Source: Folioceros fuciformis
Taxonomy: Eukaryota; Anthocerotophyta; Anthocerotopsida; Anthocerotales
Direction: 5' to 3'
DNA length: 32,285 nucleotides
Assembly: GCA_049999805.1 (NCBI GenBank)
Contig: JBNGIO010006328.1
Coordinates: 332,407-364,691, forward strand
Shown here: positions 1 to 11,845 of the stretch, one piece after another
Layout: every line of letters starts with the position of its first letter
How positions within the stretch are numbered: the first letter of the stretch is position 1
Made by a program: the position numbers and the translations under genes
The notes under the pieces: generated by a model
Databases searched by the model: none
The model's input: only the letters and a program-made list of their open reading frames with translations
What the model was told of the DNA's origin: nothing

Positions 1-2156
1 CAGTAGAGCTCTCCAACCAGCACTGTCATGTTTGTACGGCATAGACTGCAACATGGTTTCTGCTTCTTCCAGTTTGCCTGATCGGCTGAGAACGTCCACC
101 ATGCAAGTGTAGTGCTCTCCTCTTGGTGTGATTCCATGCAAGTCCACCATCTCCCGGAAGTACTGCCGAGCCTCCTCTACTAGGCCCACATGACTGCAAG
201 CAGCCAGAAGACAAGTAAAGGTTGCAGAGTCAGGCTCCACTCCCCTTTCTCGCATTTCCTCGAAAAAATGCAGAGCCATGTCACACCTGTTATGGTGGCC
301 ATACCCTTTGATGAGAGCAGTCCACGACACAACATTCTTTTTCGTCAATCTGTCAAATACTGTGCGGCCTTCATCCACACTACCACACTTGACATACATG
401 TCTACCAGAGCATTCCCGACCTTGGTCTCTGATTCCAGCTCCCTTTCCAGAATTTGGGCATGGATTTGCTTGCCCTCTTTGATGGCCCCTATGCTACCAC
501 ATGCTTTAAGAATGCCCACAAACGTTATGTCATTAGCAGGAGATGTGCCATCCTGCTCCATGCTTCTGTACAATTCAATGGCTTCCTGACCAAGACCCTG
601 TTGGGCGTATCCTGTGATCATGGCACTCCATGACACAACATCTTTCTTGTTCAATCTATCAAACACAGAGCGCGCCTCCTCTACACACCCACATTTAGAA
701 TACATGTCCACCAGGGCGTTTCCAATGAAGACATCTGATTCAAGCCTCCTTCTTTGGATCTGTGCATGGGCTAACTTTCCATCCTGTAAGGCTGCCATGC
801 TGCCACAAGATTTCAAAACGCTGACAAAAGTATATTTATCCGGTGTGATGTCATGCTGCTCCATGCTTACGAATAACTGGAGGGCTTCTTGACCCAAACC
901 ATGTTGGGAATAGCCTGCTATCATTGCATTCCAAGACACCATATCTCTGGTTGGCAACCGATCAAAGACTACACGGGCATCCTCCAGACTTCCACATTTG
1001 CAGTACATGTCCACCAACGTATTAGCGACATGCACATTAGATTCAGAGCCACTGTCAATCACATCAGCGTGAACCAGTCTCCCAGACTTCAAATCTGCTG
1101 CACTGGCACAAGCTTTGAGCACAGCAACATACACGAACTCATCTGACAAAACACATTTCCGCAACTGCTGATACACTGTCACCGCCTGCTTGGGCTGACC
1201 GTTTTCCACATACGCTGAGATTATTGACGTCCAGCAGAATGCATTCGGTTTAGGCAGTTTGCTGAAAACTCTGGCCGCCTCCAGCAGATCCCCGTGGAAG
1301 CCATACATGCGTATGATGCGATTTGCCAGAAACATATTCAAATCATGCCCAGTGCTTACAGCAAGAGCATGAACTTGCTTGCCGAGCACCAAATCCTTGT
1401 TTGCAATACACCCTTGCAGGAGACGATACAACATGTCAGAGCTGATGCAGCTTTCGTGATGTTCCATCCTGTCCAGAGCATGAAAAGCCTTCTGGAGCTC
1501 TCCCTCATCACATAGTCTGCTCCAGGCTTCAAATACAAACACAGCGTCGTCATGCTCTGCCACCCTGCCCCGTCCAGAGAATGGCCAGAAGTGTCATAAC
1601 CAGGACGTTTGTAGTGCCCACCTGGTATCCAAGCAAGCATCCAGAACTGAAAATGCAGACGTAACAAGGGAGGGGCTCAGTGCTAGATTCCCACAGCTTG
1701 AATAAATGTTGAAAAGTACCTGCCATGACGTTTCTCCGACTGATAGCTAGCATCTTGAGCCCAGCGGTGACGCCGTGAGTTCTGTGTGCAGGAGATTTTC
1801 ATGCGATAGTGTTCATCAACCAAACAAGCGGCTAAGGGACCACTTAACTTCCCATCAAAAAACCAGGAGTACCTTGTTGAGCACCAAAACTTTCCACCAC
1901 GACTCTTGTGCAACTGACCCATCTGCAAGCGAGCTGGGACGTCAACAAACGAGACCCAGAACTCTCCAAAGCTGTTTGAATCGAATGCATCCATCCACAC
2001 GGAAGCACAAATGGTACCGTGGCGTTTATCTGTGCTCCGCAGACTGGACAGATGCCTGTACCAATCCTCCAGAGGGCTGTAAGGGCCTGATCTGCCTCGC
2101 ACGATGCTGGACACAGAGGCATGTCGGCCGAACGCACGGATACGGCCACTCCTCAT
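1..2156 (-). CDS. PLS-class PPR protein, 5' part (runs off left edge)
   Basis: Organellar RNA-binding PPR protein, probably an RNA-editing or processing factor. Exon 2 (1564 down to 1) reads open to the window edge and carries successive P, L and S motifs, for example MYCKCGSLEDARVVFD, DMVSWNAMIAGYSQHG and VYVAVLKACASAADLKSG. It reaches the start of an E-type motif (HDSAGWRALL) at the edge, so the E and any DYW domains lie outside. Exon 1 is less certain: 2156-1720 begins with an Arg/Ser-rich sequence like an organelle presequence (MRSGRIRAFGRHASVSS) but has no PPR motifs. Its donor (CAG|GTACTT) and the exon 2 acceptor (GGGGCAG|GG) are in compatible phase, giving a 155-nt intron at 1565-1719. 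If exon 1 is wrong, a downstream ATG near 1471 would be the start. It is a diverged paralogue of the PPR gene at 28.2-31.8 kb. Confidence 0.88.
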
Positions 2157-2430
2157 TCCGCTGGCCCAGTCTCAAGACTTCCAAACCGTTTGGACAGTTA
2201 ACCCTGACAGGCTTGCACACATCACAGGAGACATGCCATCTGCCTGCGTGGGGAGAGGAATCCACGAGCACAATGGGAGCTACAACTCTTACTCTTGAGG
2301 CTTCGGTGTTTTGCATGCGTGATTGCAAGAGTCCAGGTTCTGAGGTGTCTGACGCTGGGTAGTTGGAAGGATCAGCTGCCCGGAATCGGAGTTTGTGCTG
2401 GGTGGGCTACCACCCAGAGGGACAGGTGCC
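2157..2430. other. Divergent intergenic region, PPR gene / channel gene
   Basis: About 274 bp separate the two divergent start codons. I see no convincing TATA box on either strand. The region may act as a shared promoter, but that is inferred only from the geometry. Confidence 0.4.
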
Positions 2431-5400
2431 ATGGATCCGAGAAAAACAAAGCGAGAGCTTCTTGACTTGGAGGCAGCCATGAAAGAGGACCAGGAGGCCC
2501 TGCAAATGATGGACCAGAGAGAGCGGGCTATCAAGGAGAGGGAGGATGCTTTGCGGGAGCTGCAAGAGAGGGAGGCTGCCTTGAAGCAGAGGGAGGATGC
2601 GTTACAAGAGTTGCGGCAGAGGGAAGAGGCCTTGAAACAGAGGGAGGACGCTCTGCGGCAGCTTCGGGAAAGGGAGGAGGCTCTGAAGCAGAGGGAGGAT
2701 GCCGCCCTCCTTGAATTGAGACGCAGGGAGGCGGCTGTGAAACAAAGGGAGGACGAGTTAAGGGGCTGGGGAGCAACAACAGCAACCCGAGAAACAGGTC
2801 GGGCCGTCCCTGAGTTCGTGCCTCAGCAAATATCCTTTTCTCCTCCTCCGTGCACCAGTTCCTTTGGACAGAACAGTGGCTATGAGAAGATCTCTGAAGA
2901 AAGGTACCGGATTCGATCGTGTTGGAATATGCAGAGGTTGAGGTATTCGTACTGTAGTCATGTTATCTAGTGGTTGCTCTCTGCTACCTCAGAGAGAGCA
3001 TGGAGAGTGAGGACGACTACAATTATGCCTCTGACAGAACGGGAATGGAGGAGGAGGACTACACATCTGCTGATGGCAGTGATGAGGAATTTGATGAGGA
3101 AACCATGTACGACAACACCTCTGGGGGCGATGACTTCGAAACAGACGCCCCAACATCACCAGATGGTGAAGAGTCTGAAGAATTGGAGGAGGAATTTCAG
3201 AAGCCTCTCACAGCAGCACAGAGAAGATGGAGGAGGGCCTACTTCTTGATAAGGAAGCATCTGGTAGGCAACGTTCTCGTTTCTTCATCTTCCACAGCTT
3301 CCATGATTCAGGATCCACAGCCTCCCTACATTTGCAGACTATTACAAAACATGGCATGCGTACTACGGTTGGCACGGGAGCAGAAATGGAAGGTTTTGCT
3401 CTAGGCTTCGTGCCAGCGAAACATCCTGTACGGATGAAAGTCTTTGCTTTATTGTATCACCAGTATCCACACCCGGCAGTCGGCCAAACTTCATTTCATT
3501 CTCGTACATGTTCTAGCTTCTTGGGACTTGGGAGAACCTACTCTCCTTCACCTCTCATACGCAGACGCACTGAGTACTGTCTGGCCTTTCTCATATGCGC
3601 ACACCTCATAATACTGGTTATGAAGGCACAAGTGGAGGATATTGGGATGAAGCCCAACCGATCAGCACTAGACCTTGCAGACGCCGTGGTGACCTTTTTG
3701 TACACGTATGGACTTGTCGCCATCCTGGCCACGTGCTTGCCTAGCTTCAGTCCTGAAAAAGGTTGGCTGAACATACTCAACTCAACTCAAATGTTTCAGC
3801 GTTGAGATGCTTCTGCGTATTCTCTGCTTGGGCTTTGTTCGGGGTGAGCACACGTTTCTCAAGAACAGCTACAACAAGCTTGATTTTGTCATCGTCTTCG
3901 ACTCGTGGTAAGCTTCTGTGCTGCTTTTTCACTCGCATTGATTCCCGCTCCCGCAGATGATGCCATCAACGCCATGACTTCAACACCTTTCCTGTGTCTG
4001 CTAAATGTGTGAGGCTGCTAACTCTAGTCTCTCTTGTGTGACTCGTAGGATACATCTTTTAGTCAAACTGATCACCAAGAAGGACACATTTGCCCGAATC
4101 GCAGTATTTCGTGCTTTCCGAGTGCTGCCGATTCTGCGGTCATTCTCTTTCTTTGGAAATCTCTTAGTATGTGGTCAATGTTGCTCTCCCATGCAGTTGT
4201 TTTCTACCCTCACAACTTCCGCACACCAGAACAGACTTGATTCCACATGTGGCTTGTACCTCAGGCAATATTGGAAGCCAGCAGGCGTTGCATTGCTCCT
4301 CTCAATAATGTTATCCTCCTCACATTCTTCATTCTCTCCTTCTACGGCCTAGTGGGTGTTCAAACCTTTGGAGGGTCCCTGAGCCGCAGGTAGGATATCA
4401 CAACTTGCTCTCATGCTTCTACATTCCGGCTCTTGGGAAGTAAGAATGTTGTCCTCATAATAGCAAAGAGGAAAGTCCCTACAGCTCCTCATATATGAGA
4501 CTCGTCGTAAAGACCCACCACCATGTCTACATGAAAACCACCCCTACTTCATCCTTCACAAACTGAACTTCACAGGTGCGTAAACTTCTATCCCCTATCA
4601 AACACAACATTCCAAGAGCAGTTCCCTGAAAAATCATGTGGAATCGGGAAAGGTTACCAGTGTCCTAATCAACAAGCCTGCGAGGTAGGCCACGATCGTC
4701 TGTCCTTCCATTCATTCAATACGTCTTCTGTGCGATGTACATAATCAAAATCACCCTCCTCAAGCAACTTGATTGAATTGTTCTCACTCACATTCAAAGT
4801 TTCTGGAAAATCCAAATTGGGGAGCAATGAACTTCGACAGTTTCCCGTATGCCATTCTGACGATGTTCCAAGTAAGCAAGTTTCCAGATCTCACAACTTG
4901 CTAGTAGAAAAGACCAATATTCTATAAAAACAATTAATTTCCCACTCATTAAACAAACAGGTTATAACTTTTGCTGGGTGGAGTACTATAATGTACTCAG
5001 TGGAGGACGCTGAAACTCCAGCATCAGGTAAGTATATGCTCATATCATGAATACATTATTAAAAATATTTAATTTTTTAATATTAATAATAATTTTAATC
5101 GCAGCTGTCTACTTCATCACTTTATGTGTCTTTGGAAGCTACTTCCTAGTTAGTGTTTTCGTTGCAGCTATTAGTGGCGTTTTCTTAAGAGTTCGAAGAG
5201 AGCACCAGGTTAAGTGTTGATTGAACTAAAATCTCCTACAAACCCATTACATATACCACTTACAAAGCAAACATATCTTCATTCCACCAGATTCTCATCA
5301 AAAGACACCGCCAAGTAGCACAATCCTCTCTTCACAGCTCCAAAGTGATGGAGAAAGTTTACAAGGCAGTAGGATATGATGCCAGTGAAAGACCCTCATG

Positions 5401-8400
5401 GCAAGGACAACTTCACAGGAAATCAATCAAGGTTGTGAAAACAGCCCACAGACGAACCTTGAAGATGTTCCAATCCTTTTCCAAAGTAATGTTGGGTCTA
5501 AGAAAACCAAGTCTGGCAGACAATTTTCCAACATCTCTGCCTCTAGGACCCTTCTCCATTAACTACACTATGACAGAAAGAATCAAAGCTTTGGTGCTCA
5601 GTCCTACCTTCATATATGGCGCTCAGATTATGATCACCATGAATCTTTGCATACTTTGCTTATATCACGAAGGAATGTCCGACCAATTCCATGATTTATT
5701 ATGTATCCATAAAATCTCTTTCCTATCAATGCTAAGGGTCTCTTTTTGCTCTCTCCATGAGTCCCTTAATTAATTAAAAAAAACAGACGTTCTGGAAGCC
5801 ATAATGCTTTTAGCTTTCATCGTTGAGATGTGCTTACGATTCATGGCAGTAGGATTCAAGGAGTTCATTGATGACGGTATTCTTCCATTTATTCATCTTT
5901 TGTTTTTAGAGTTTTTTAAACTTTATTTCATAATCACGTTCCTAATATTTAATCCCGATATTTTGCTCCAGGTATGAACGTGTTTGATGTCGTTGTGATC
6001 GTATTATCCTGTGTTTCATTAGCAACTCGTTTATACCCAAATATCTCAGCAATCAGAGCTTTGCGTTGGTTTTACCGACCTGGAAAAAGTGATGTTACAA
6101 ATCGGTCTATCATGGTTTGCAAATCCAGTTCCTTTTCACTAATTTGTTGATGAGAAGAGTTCGTTATAATACAAGTTAGTAGAATAACATAGGGTTAAGA
6201 TGTCTTTAAAGCATCATCCTACATGCTTAAGGTTTGTTGTGCAGACTGATTGTATTAGGAGTTTGGGAGCCTTATCGAGCTTAGTATTCTTCTATTGCCT
6301 GATCATTTTTATTTATGCTATTATAAGCATGGAGCTTTGGGGTGGTGAGTTCTATGATTTTGATGATGGGTATCCGAGACAAAATTACGATACCATATTC
6401 CGAGCAATGCTCTCTTGGTTCATAATCACCACAGCAGAGAGCTGGCCATGGACTATGGGTAATGCAATGCGGCCTGGAGTAAGGAATAAGTAAATGACGC
6501 AACATAGATATAACATGTTACCTATTGAATGATGCTTTTGAGCTAAATGAATGTTAGGAATGTTGGTTAATGTGTGTTAGTTAGTTAGTGTTGTTCTGAA
6601 AGATGCAAAGACAATCATCCTTGCAGATGGACCGCACCAGTTTTGTTCGTGTTTTACTTTGGGTTCACCGTGTATGTCATTCTCAATTTGATCATAGCTA
6701 TTATCCTAGAGAAGAGTGAGATGACGGATCGGCAGAAGAAGCATATACAAAAGGTTTGACTGGTGCCCACCACTTTGTGGTAGTGAATATTGTTGTTTTT
6801 GTTTGGAATAATGAAGGAAAGTGTTCCTGCCATCCATGGCATGGCAGACCGAGCTCTTGAAAGCCATGAGGAAGAAACATGCACATTCGAGTTACACGAA
6901 CAGACGAGGGAGCTGGTTTGTGGATGCCATGTCCACAGCTCATGCCAGTGTGAAAGGGTTGGCCAGGACGATAAACTCGTCCATGAGAGTGAGCCAGATT
7001 TACATCCCAGGACGGTTGTCCATGCTGGTCTATCGTGGGCGAAAAGGGAGAGCGGAGACCAGGAGTCCTGGGTCTGGGAATGGGCTGGTTGGCGAATCCT
7101 CTCAAGCTTCCATGCCTGCATCTTCGTTGAACGAGCACACCCATCATGTCCATGGTCTGCCACATCATGCTAATCTGCGCCGCAGGTCCACCCAGCGAGG
7201 ATACCAGCTGCTTCACCAAACAGGCTTCCGAGGAAGCTTAGGGAGGGAGGGGAGTGTGAGGCCTACTGCATTGGAGAGCTCTGTGTTGGCTTTGATGGAG
7301 GAACAGGAGTCTGGGTACCAGCCAGAGCCCAGTGAGCCGATGCAGGATGTGGCTTGGCCTGGTGATGAGAGGAGTAGGACTCGGGCATCCTTTCGGCTTG
7401 CTGACTTCGAGGAATTTGAGGGCACTAGTGCTCGAACCAAGGCCCCCTGGTATATCACGGATTCGGCCCTGTTTCTGTTCAGGAGTGAGAACAAGTTTCG
7501 AGTGGTTTGTCAGAGGCTCATGGATAGCAAGTGGTATAGGAGATTCATATTCTTGATGGTCTTCGTGAGCATTGTTGCAACGGTTGAAACCAGTCCCCAG
7601 GGAAAGCCAGTTGTGGCTCCGATTGTCATTGACAGCGCCAACAAGGCTGTGTTAGTGGTTAGTGCTTCTGTTGGAGGAGGGTGTGCGTGATACCATTATG
7701 CTTCAGGGTGGACGTAGCATGTAAGTATCCCTGTGCCTTGCAGGTGTTTGGACTGGACATAGTGTGCAAAAGCATCAGCTATGGGTTCCTGCTCACTCCG
7801 GATGCGTATTTGGGAGATGCTTATAATTTCTTGGATCTGTTCAACTTTATCGTTGATCTGTTAGCAACTCTGCCTGGCTGGTCTCAGTACTGGCTGAGAG
7901 TGCTCAGGATGCTTGTTGCCTTCCGTCCTACAAGGCTTATTGTCCGAATTTCTGGTCTTCGGGATCTTGTTACGTCCTTGCTTTTCACTATTCCAGCCAT
8001 CGCATCGACTCTGGCCTTCAGTCTGACTATTTTTGCCATATTTGCAACAATAGGGCTGCAGCTCTTCAGGGGCCGGTTCAATGCTTGCAATGACGACTCA
8101 GTCAGTAATCGCCTCGAATGCGTGGGCGTGTTTGAGAATTCGTCAGGTAAGATTGTGGAACAGGATAGCTGATTAGCATCCCAGCTCTCATGTCATTATG
8201 TTGTTGGCTGATGCTGTGACTGCATCAGGAGTCCTTGCACCTCGTCTTTGGGAGACGCCTACCTATCATTTTGATGACATCGGCAATGCCATGCTGTCTC
8301 TTTATGTTTGCTCGACATTCGACAACTGGGTCTCCTATTTTTTGAATACAGCCATGGATATCCCCTCAGATCCGAATGACCAGCCGACAAGAAACCACAG

Positions 8401-10413
8401 CTATCTGAATGCCCTGTTTTTTGTAGCATTTGTCTTCATAGGGGGACACTTCGTTGTGCGTATGTTTGTGGGAGTGTTTGTGGATCAGTTTGGGATTGTG
8501 TCAGGCTCTAAGCTACTGACTGAGCGACAGAAGCTGTGGAGAGACAATAACCGGATAATTCAGAGGCTTTCACCAACTCGAATGCCAACCAAGCCTCGTG
8601 GAAAGCTCCGAAGCGTATGCTTTAGGATTGCTCATTCAGTGGGTTTTGGACGGCTGATTGTGCTCCTGGTCGTAGCTAATTTCGTCTGCCTAGCCAGCCA
8701 GTCATTTCATGCTAACATAACACCCAAGGTCTCAGCATTGGAGCACAGATTCATTCTAGTTGATGCAGCGTTTGTGTTCGTGTTTTCCCTGGAACTCGCC
8801 ATCAAGCTTCTTGGCTCTAAGGTAAGCCTTGTTTGCTGTTTCCTCAGATTGGTGCTACACGGGCAGGCATTCGTACTTCCTCCTAACATGTTTGTTGCAC
8901 CTGCTGTGGTATGACGGTGGGCAGTTCCATGACTGGTGCGTAAACTTCTGGAACTTCTATGAAGCCATCATAGTTATCGGGTCAGCATTTTGCATCTTTC
9001 CGGCCAGAGGAACCACCAGGCTCAAAGTGGGGCGTGTGTTTTTCCTTGTCCGAATATTTCGAATCATCCGATACATCCCTCCTCTCCACGCACTGGTGCA
9101 GACTGTGTTTGTGAGTTTGCCTTCAATGGTGTACATCATAAGTCTGCTCTTGATCATTCTTTTCGAGTTCGCTGGAGTTGGAGTCCAGATGTTCTCCCAT
9201 GTCAGGGATGGAGCTTGCATCGGTCCCCACATGAACTTCAGGACGTTCGTAAATGCATTTGTGGTTGTGTTCCAGGTTCGGTTTCTCCTCCTGCCTAACT
9301 CCTCATCGTCTTGCTCTGGTATTCTACCTCGAAGTCGGATGTGACAACCTCAGTACCTGCCTTTGTCCCGTCACTCCTAACAAACCGTTTGCTGCCAGGT
9401 TGCCACAGCTGATAACTGGTCTTGCATCATGAACGATTGTCGAGTACAGTACCCTTCGTGTGCCAAGAGCAGTAATCTGACTCAAGACGAATGCGGTTTG
9501 CCAACAGGAGCTCTCGTCTACTTTATTTTCCTGGTGGCCTCAACTACATGGATCTGCACCAACTTGTTTGTGGCTGAGATCCTGGATACCATCACCTTCG
9601 GATTGTTGAATGAAGAGGCCATGATCACCCCCAGCCATCTGCTCGACTTCCAGACGCTGTGGGCTCACAGTGAATTCGACCCGAAGTATGATCTTCACCC
9701 AAAAACATGGGTCTTGCTTGCATTTGCCCTTTCCGTATCCGTTCTTTTATGCCATCTTCTCGGGGTTCCCTGCGCAGGAGGAAGGGGTTCATCGGGCTCC
9801 ACAAACTTCGAACTTTCTTGAATTGCCTGGGCCTGCCCTTGGGCCGAAGGCCAAATGCTCCTGCCAAGTGGTGAGATTGATGTCACCTGATCCTCCATCG
9901 TTCAAACCTGGTTCAGTATGGATGCTCAGAGACGCTTCCTGGTATCAGGTATACGAGGATCGAGTACGAGGTCATGAGTTTTCACCAACGGGGCAAGGGC
10001 GTCCCATTCAAGCAGTTGCTGGAAACACTCACCCTCTACAAGATCGGGGCACAGGTATTGAACACCGCAAATGCAACGATCTAAAGCCACGCTCATCAGG
10101 ACAGACGCTTGTTAGAATACACTGAGGGGCTGGCAATTTAACGCAGGGCCTGGAGCTTGCCTTGCGGATAGAAAGGGAGAAGCAGATACAGCACGTGTAC
10201 AGGCATGGAGCTGCCACGAAAATTCAAGCAGCGATCAGAGGGTTCATTGTGAGGGCCAGGTTGAAGAAGTGGAAGGAGTCCAATGTGGAAATTGATCCTG
10301 CATCCCTGGATGCTGGGCAAAAATTAGATCCCGATTCTGAGTTCACTTTCAGGATAAAGAACATGCTGGATCTCAAACGGGAGATTTTCATGCTCAAGAC
10401 GTTGTGGTTCTAA
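2431..10413 (+). CDS. Four-domain voltage-gated cation channel (Cav-like alpha1)
   Basis: Plasma-membrane or endomembrane pore protein with four 6-TM repeats. Exons in phase: 2431-2903, 2993-3263, about 3338 (or 3464)-3705, 3800-3907, 4049-4166, 4265-4389, 4576-4684, 4800-4871, 4961-5027, 5105-5208, 5291-5702, 5787-5876, 5972-6114, 6245-6489, 6627-6753, 6848-7657, 7744-8146, 8229-8821, 8925-9275, 9399-9685, 9778-9870, 9949-10054, 10147-10413. The product is about 1870-1913 aa. The N-terminus is a heptad-like coiled coil followed by an acidic stretch. S4 segments include RIAVFRAFRVLPILR (I), AIRALRWFYR (II), LRVLRMLVAFRPTR (III) and VRIFRIIR (IV). Pore motifs are TFAGW, TAESW, TFDNW and TADNW. 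After IVS6 come an EF-hand-like segment (SEFDPKRKGFIGLHKL) and an IQ motif (KIQAAIRGFIVRAR), as in Cav/Nav channels. The start is the ATG in GCCATGG at 2431. The 5' end of the domain I S1 exon and the donor at 6490 are the least certain junctions. Confidence 0.9.
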
Positions 10414-10579
10414 TTTGTGAGCTCTGAAAATGGTTTCCCCGTGAAGATGAAGTCGCTTGCTTGAACCAGTGAAGACAGTCTGTCTTGCAACTTACTCATT
10501 CACCAGGGTGCCGGAGGAACCCGCCAGCCCACGGTGGATACTGTAGGCAGACTTTGGCCTACTCACATCCCTGGCTGCT

Positions 10580-11212
10580 ATGGCCGCTGCCCAGTTGCTT
10601 CCCGGACGAACCCTTCATATCCCTGCGCCAGTCCTTCGTCGGCTACCTCCTCTTCCTCGGTTACGTCCGGTGGGTGGGAGGATTAGGCGCCTTGAGGGAC
10701 CCTGCACGGTCTTCGTGAGGGCCTGCAGCGATGCCGGGAACCCGTCCCCCAGCGCCGTACCGGGGACGGGATTCGAGGACCCCAACAAGGAGCTTGCTAC
10801 ACCCGCCTGGAAGAAGTGGCCGAGGGATGCGGCGGACGTGAGGGCGCAGGTGGCCAAGCTTGGTCTTGCTGCGGTCCTGGCTTACGGCCTCTTTGATGGT
10901 GTCACCTACACCACCTTCTTTTTCCTGGCTTTCCTGGGCTACGAGAAGAGCACGGGGAACAACCCGGCTGCCAACATCCAGGCCCTGCTTGGCATCGTCA
11001 TCACCATGTGGGCCGGCAACAATGTGACCAGACCCTTCCGGGTAGCTGGAGCAGCTGCCATCGCTCCTGTTGTTGACAGGTTCTTGAAGAAAGTGCAGAA
11101 GGTGCTGAAGCTTCCAAACCAAGCTCTCGCTTTCATGCTGGTGGTGGCTTCTTTCGCCTCCGTCTGCTTCACGCTCGTTGGCCTTCTAATCCTGTCACGG
11201 TGGGGAAGATGA
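10580..11212 (+). CDS. Chloroplast-targeted FAM210/DUF1279-like membrane protein
   Basis: Single-exon protein of 210 aa starting 166 bp after the channel stop codon. The first ~45 residues are basic, rich in Ala, Pro and Arg, and almost free of acidic residues, like a plastid transit peptide. The mature part has about three hydrophobic segments: LAAVLAYGLFDGVTYTTFFF, a stretch around IQALLGIVITMWAG, and LVVASFASVCFTLVGLLILS near the C-terminus. Between the last two lies NNVTRPFRVAGAAAIAPVVD, resembling the 'ATPARY..T' region of FAM210/DUF1279 proteins. I recognise the overall pattern as a conserved plant plastid family but cannot assign a biochemical role. The ATG at 10580 is the first in frame and fits the transit peptide. 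Coding status is well supported; the family name is less so. Confidence 0.7.
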   Translation: MAAAQLLPGRTLHIPAPVLRRLPPLPRLRPVGGRIRRLEGPCTVFVRACSDAGNPSPSAVPGTGFEDPNKELATPAWKKWPRDAADVRAQVAKLGLAAVLAYGLFDGVTYTTFFFLAFLGYEKSTGNNPAANIQALLGIVITMWAGNNVTRPFRVAGAAAIAPVVDRFLKKVQKVLKLPNQALAFMLVVASFASVCFTLVGLLILSRWGR

Positions 11213-11845
11213 CATCCTTCCTTTCAACAGCTTGCGGTTTGGATTGGATGGGCTGGCAGACGGTGTCTTCTTCTGGACAAGAAAATTCAGGTGCGGGGTT
11301 TCAGGGCTGCCTCAAAGCTGCTATTGCCCACGAATGTTGCCCAACAGAGATTGTCGGTTCATGCCTCTCCTACCGGCAGCTTTGCTTTCTCCTTCTTGGA
11401 TCATGCCACAGGTGCTCTTAGGAGTCTCTGCTGCATACGCCTCGGCAAGGTGTGAATGAGTCTGTCAGTGCATGTCCCGAGGAACCTGTCTAATTTTCTG
11501 GCTTTCTAACCACTTCGTAAGCTTTGGGGCTAGACTACAGTAGTCAGTCAAGGGGAAGATTCGGTGGGGCTAGACTACAGCAGTCAATGAGACAGGTACG
11601 GTTAGTTGAACATGGCCCGTGCACTGTGAATTCCTTTTCCATGGCTTTCCATGATACCACCCGAGATTCGTGGGCAAGGGTGTACTCAGTACTTCAGAAC
11701 AGGTGGAGCAAAAGCAAGAGGTGTGATCAGCTGATGCATTTCACTGCCGTGGAATTTTGCTGCAATCACAAAAAATGCATCTGTACATGGAAGGAATGAA
11801 TAGGAAAAGAGCCTTGGACAAACCAAAAGCTTCGGGGCAAGCCAA
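11213..11845. other. Intergenic, convergent 3' ends
   Basis: The FAM210-like gene (+) and the COI1 gene (-) converge here. No coding sequence is seen. A short direct repeat, GGGGCTAGACTACAG followed by YAGTCA, occurs at about 11525 and 11567. The rest is presumably 3' UTR of both genes. Confidence 0.5.

Noticed and set aside
190-1515. Several plus-strand open frames over the left PPR region
   Set aside because: They are antisense to a continuous minus-strand PPR frame with clear P, L and S motifs that is open to the edge.
2431-2970. Coiled-coil frame as an independent small gene
   Set aside because: A phase-compatible intron joins it to the acidic exon leading into the channel; the unspliced tail after 2903 has no conserved look. 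Kept as part of the channel, with the alternative noted.
6245-6458. Donor at ATGG|GTAATG for the domain II pore exon
   Set aside because: It gives the wrong phase for the next exon (S6, WTAPVLFVFYFG). The donor AATAA|GTAAAT at 6490 keeps the frame and the usual spacing between pore and S6.
2431-10413. Contaminant origin (animal or protist) for the channel
   Set aside because: Flanked within a few hundred bases by plant genes on both sides with no gap, and its introns have the same short size as those of the neighbours.
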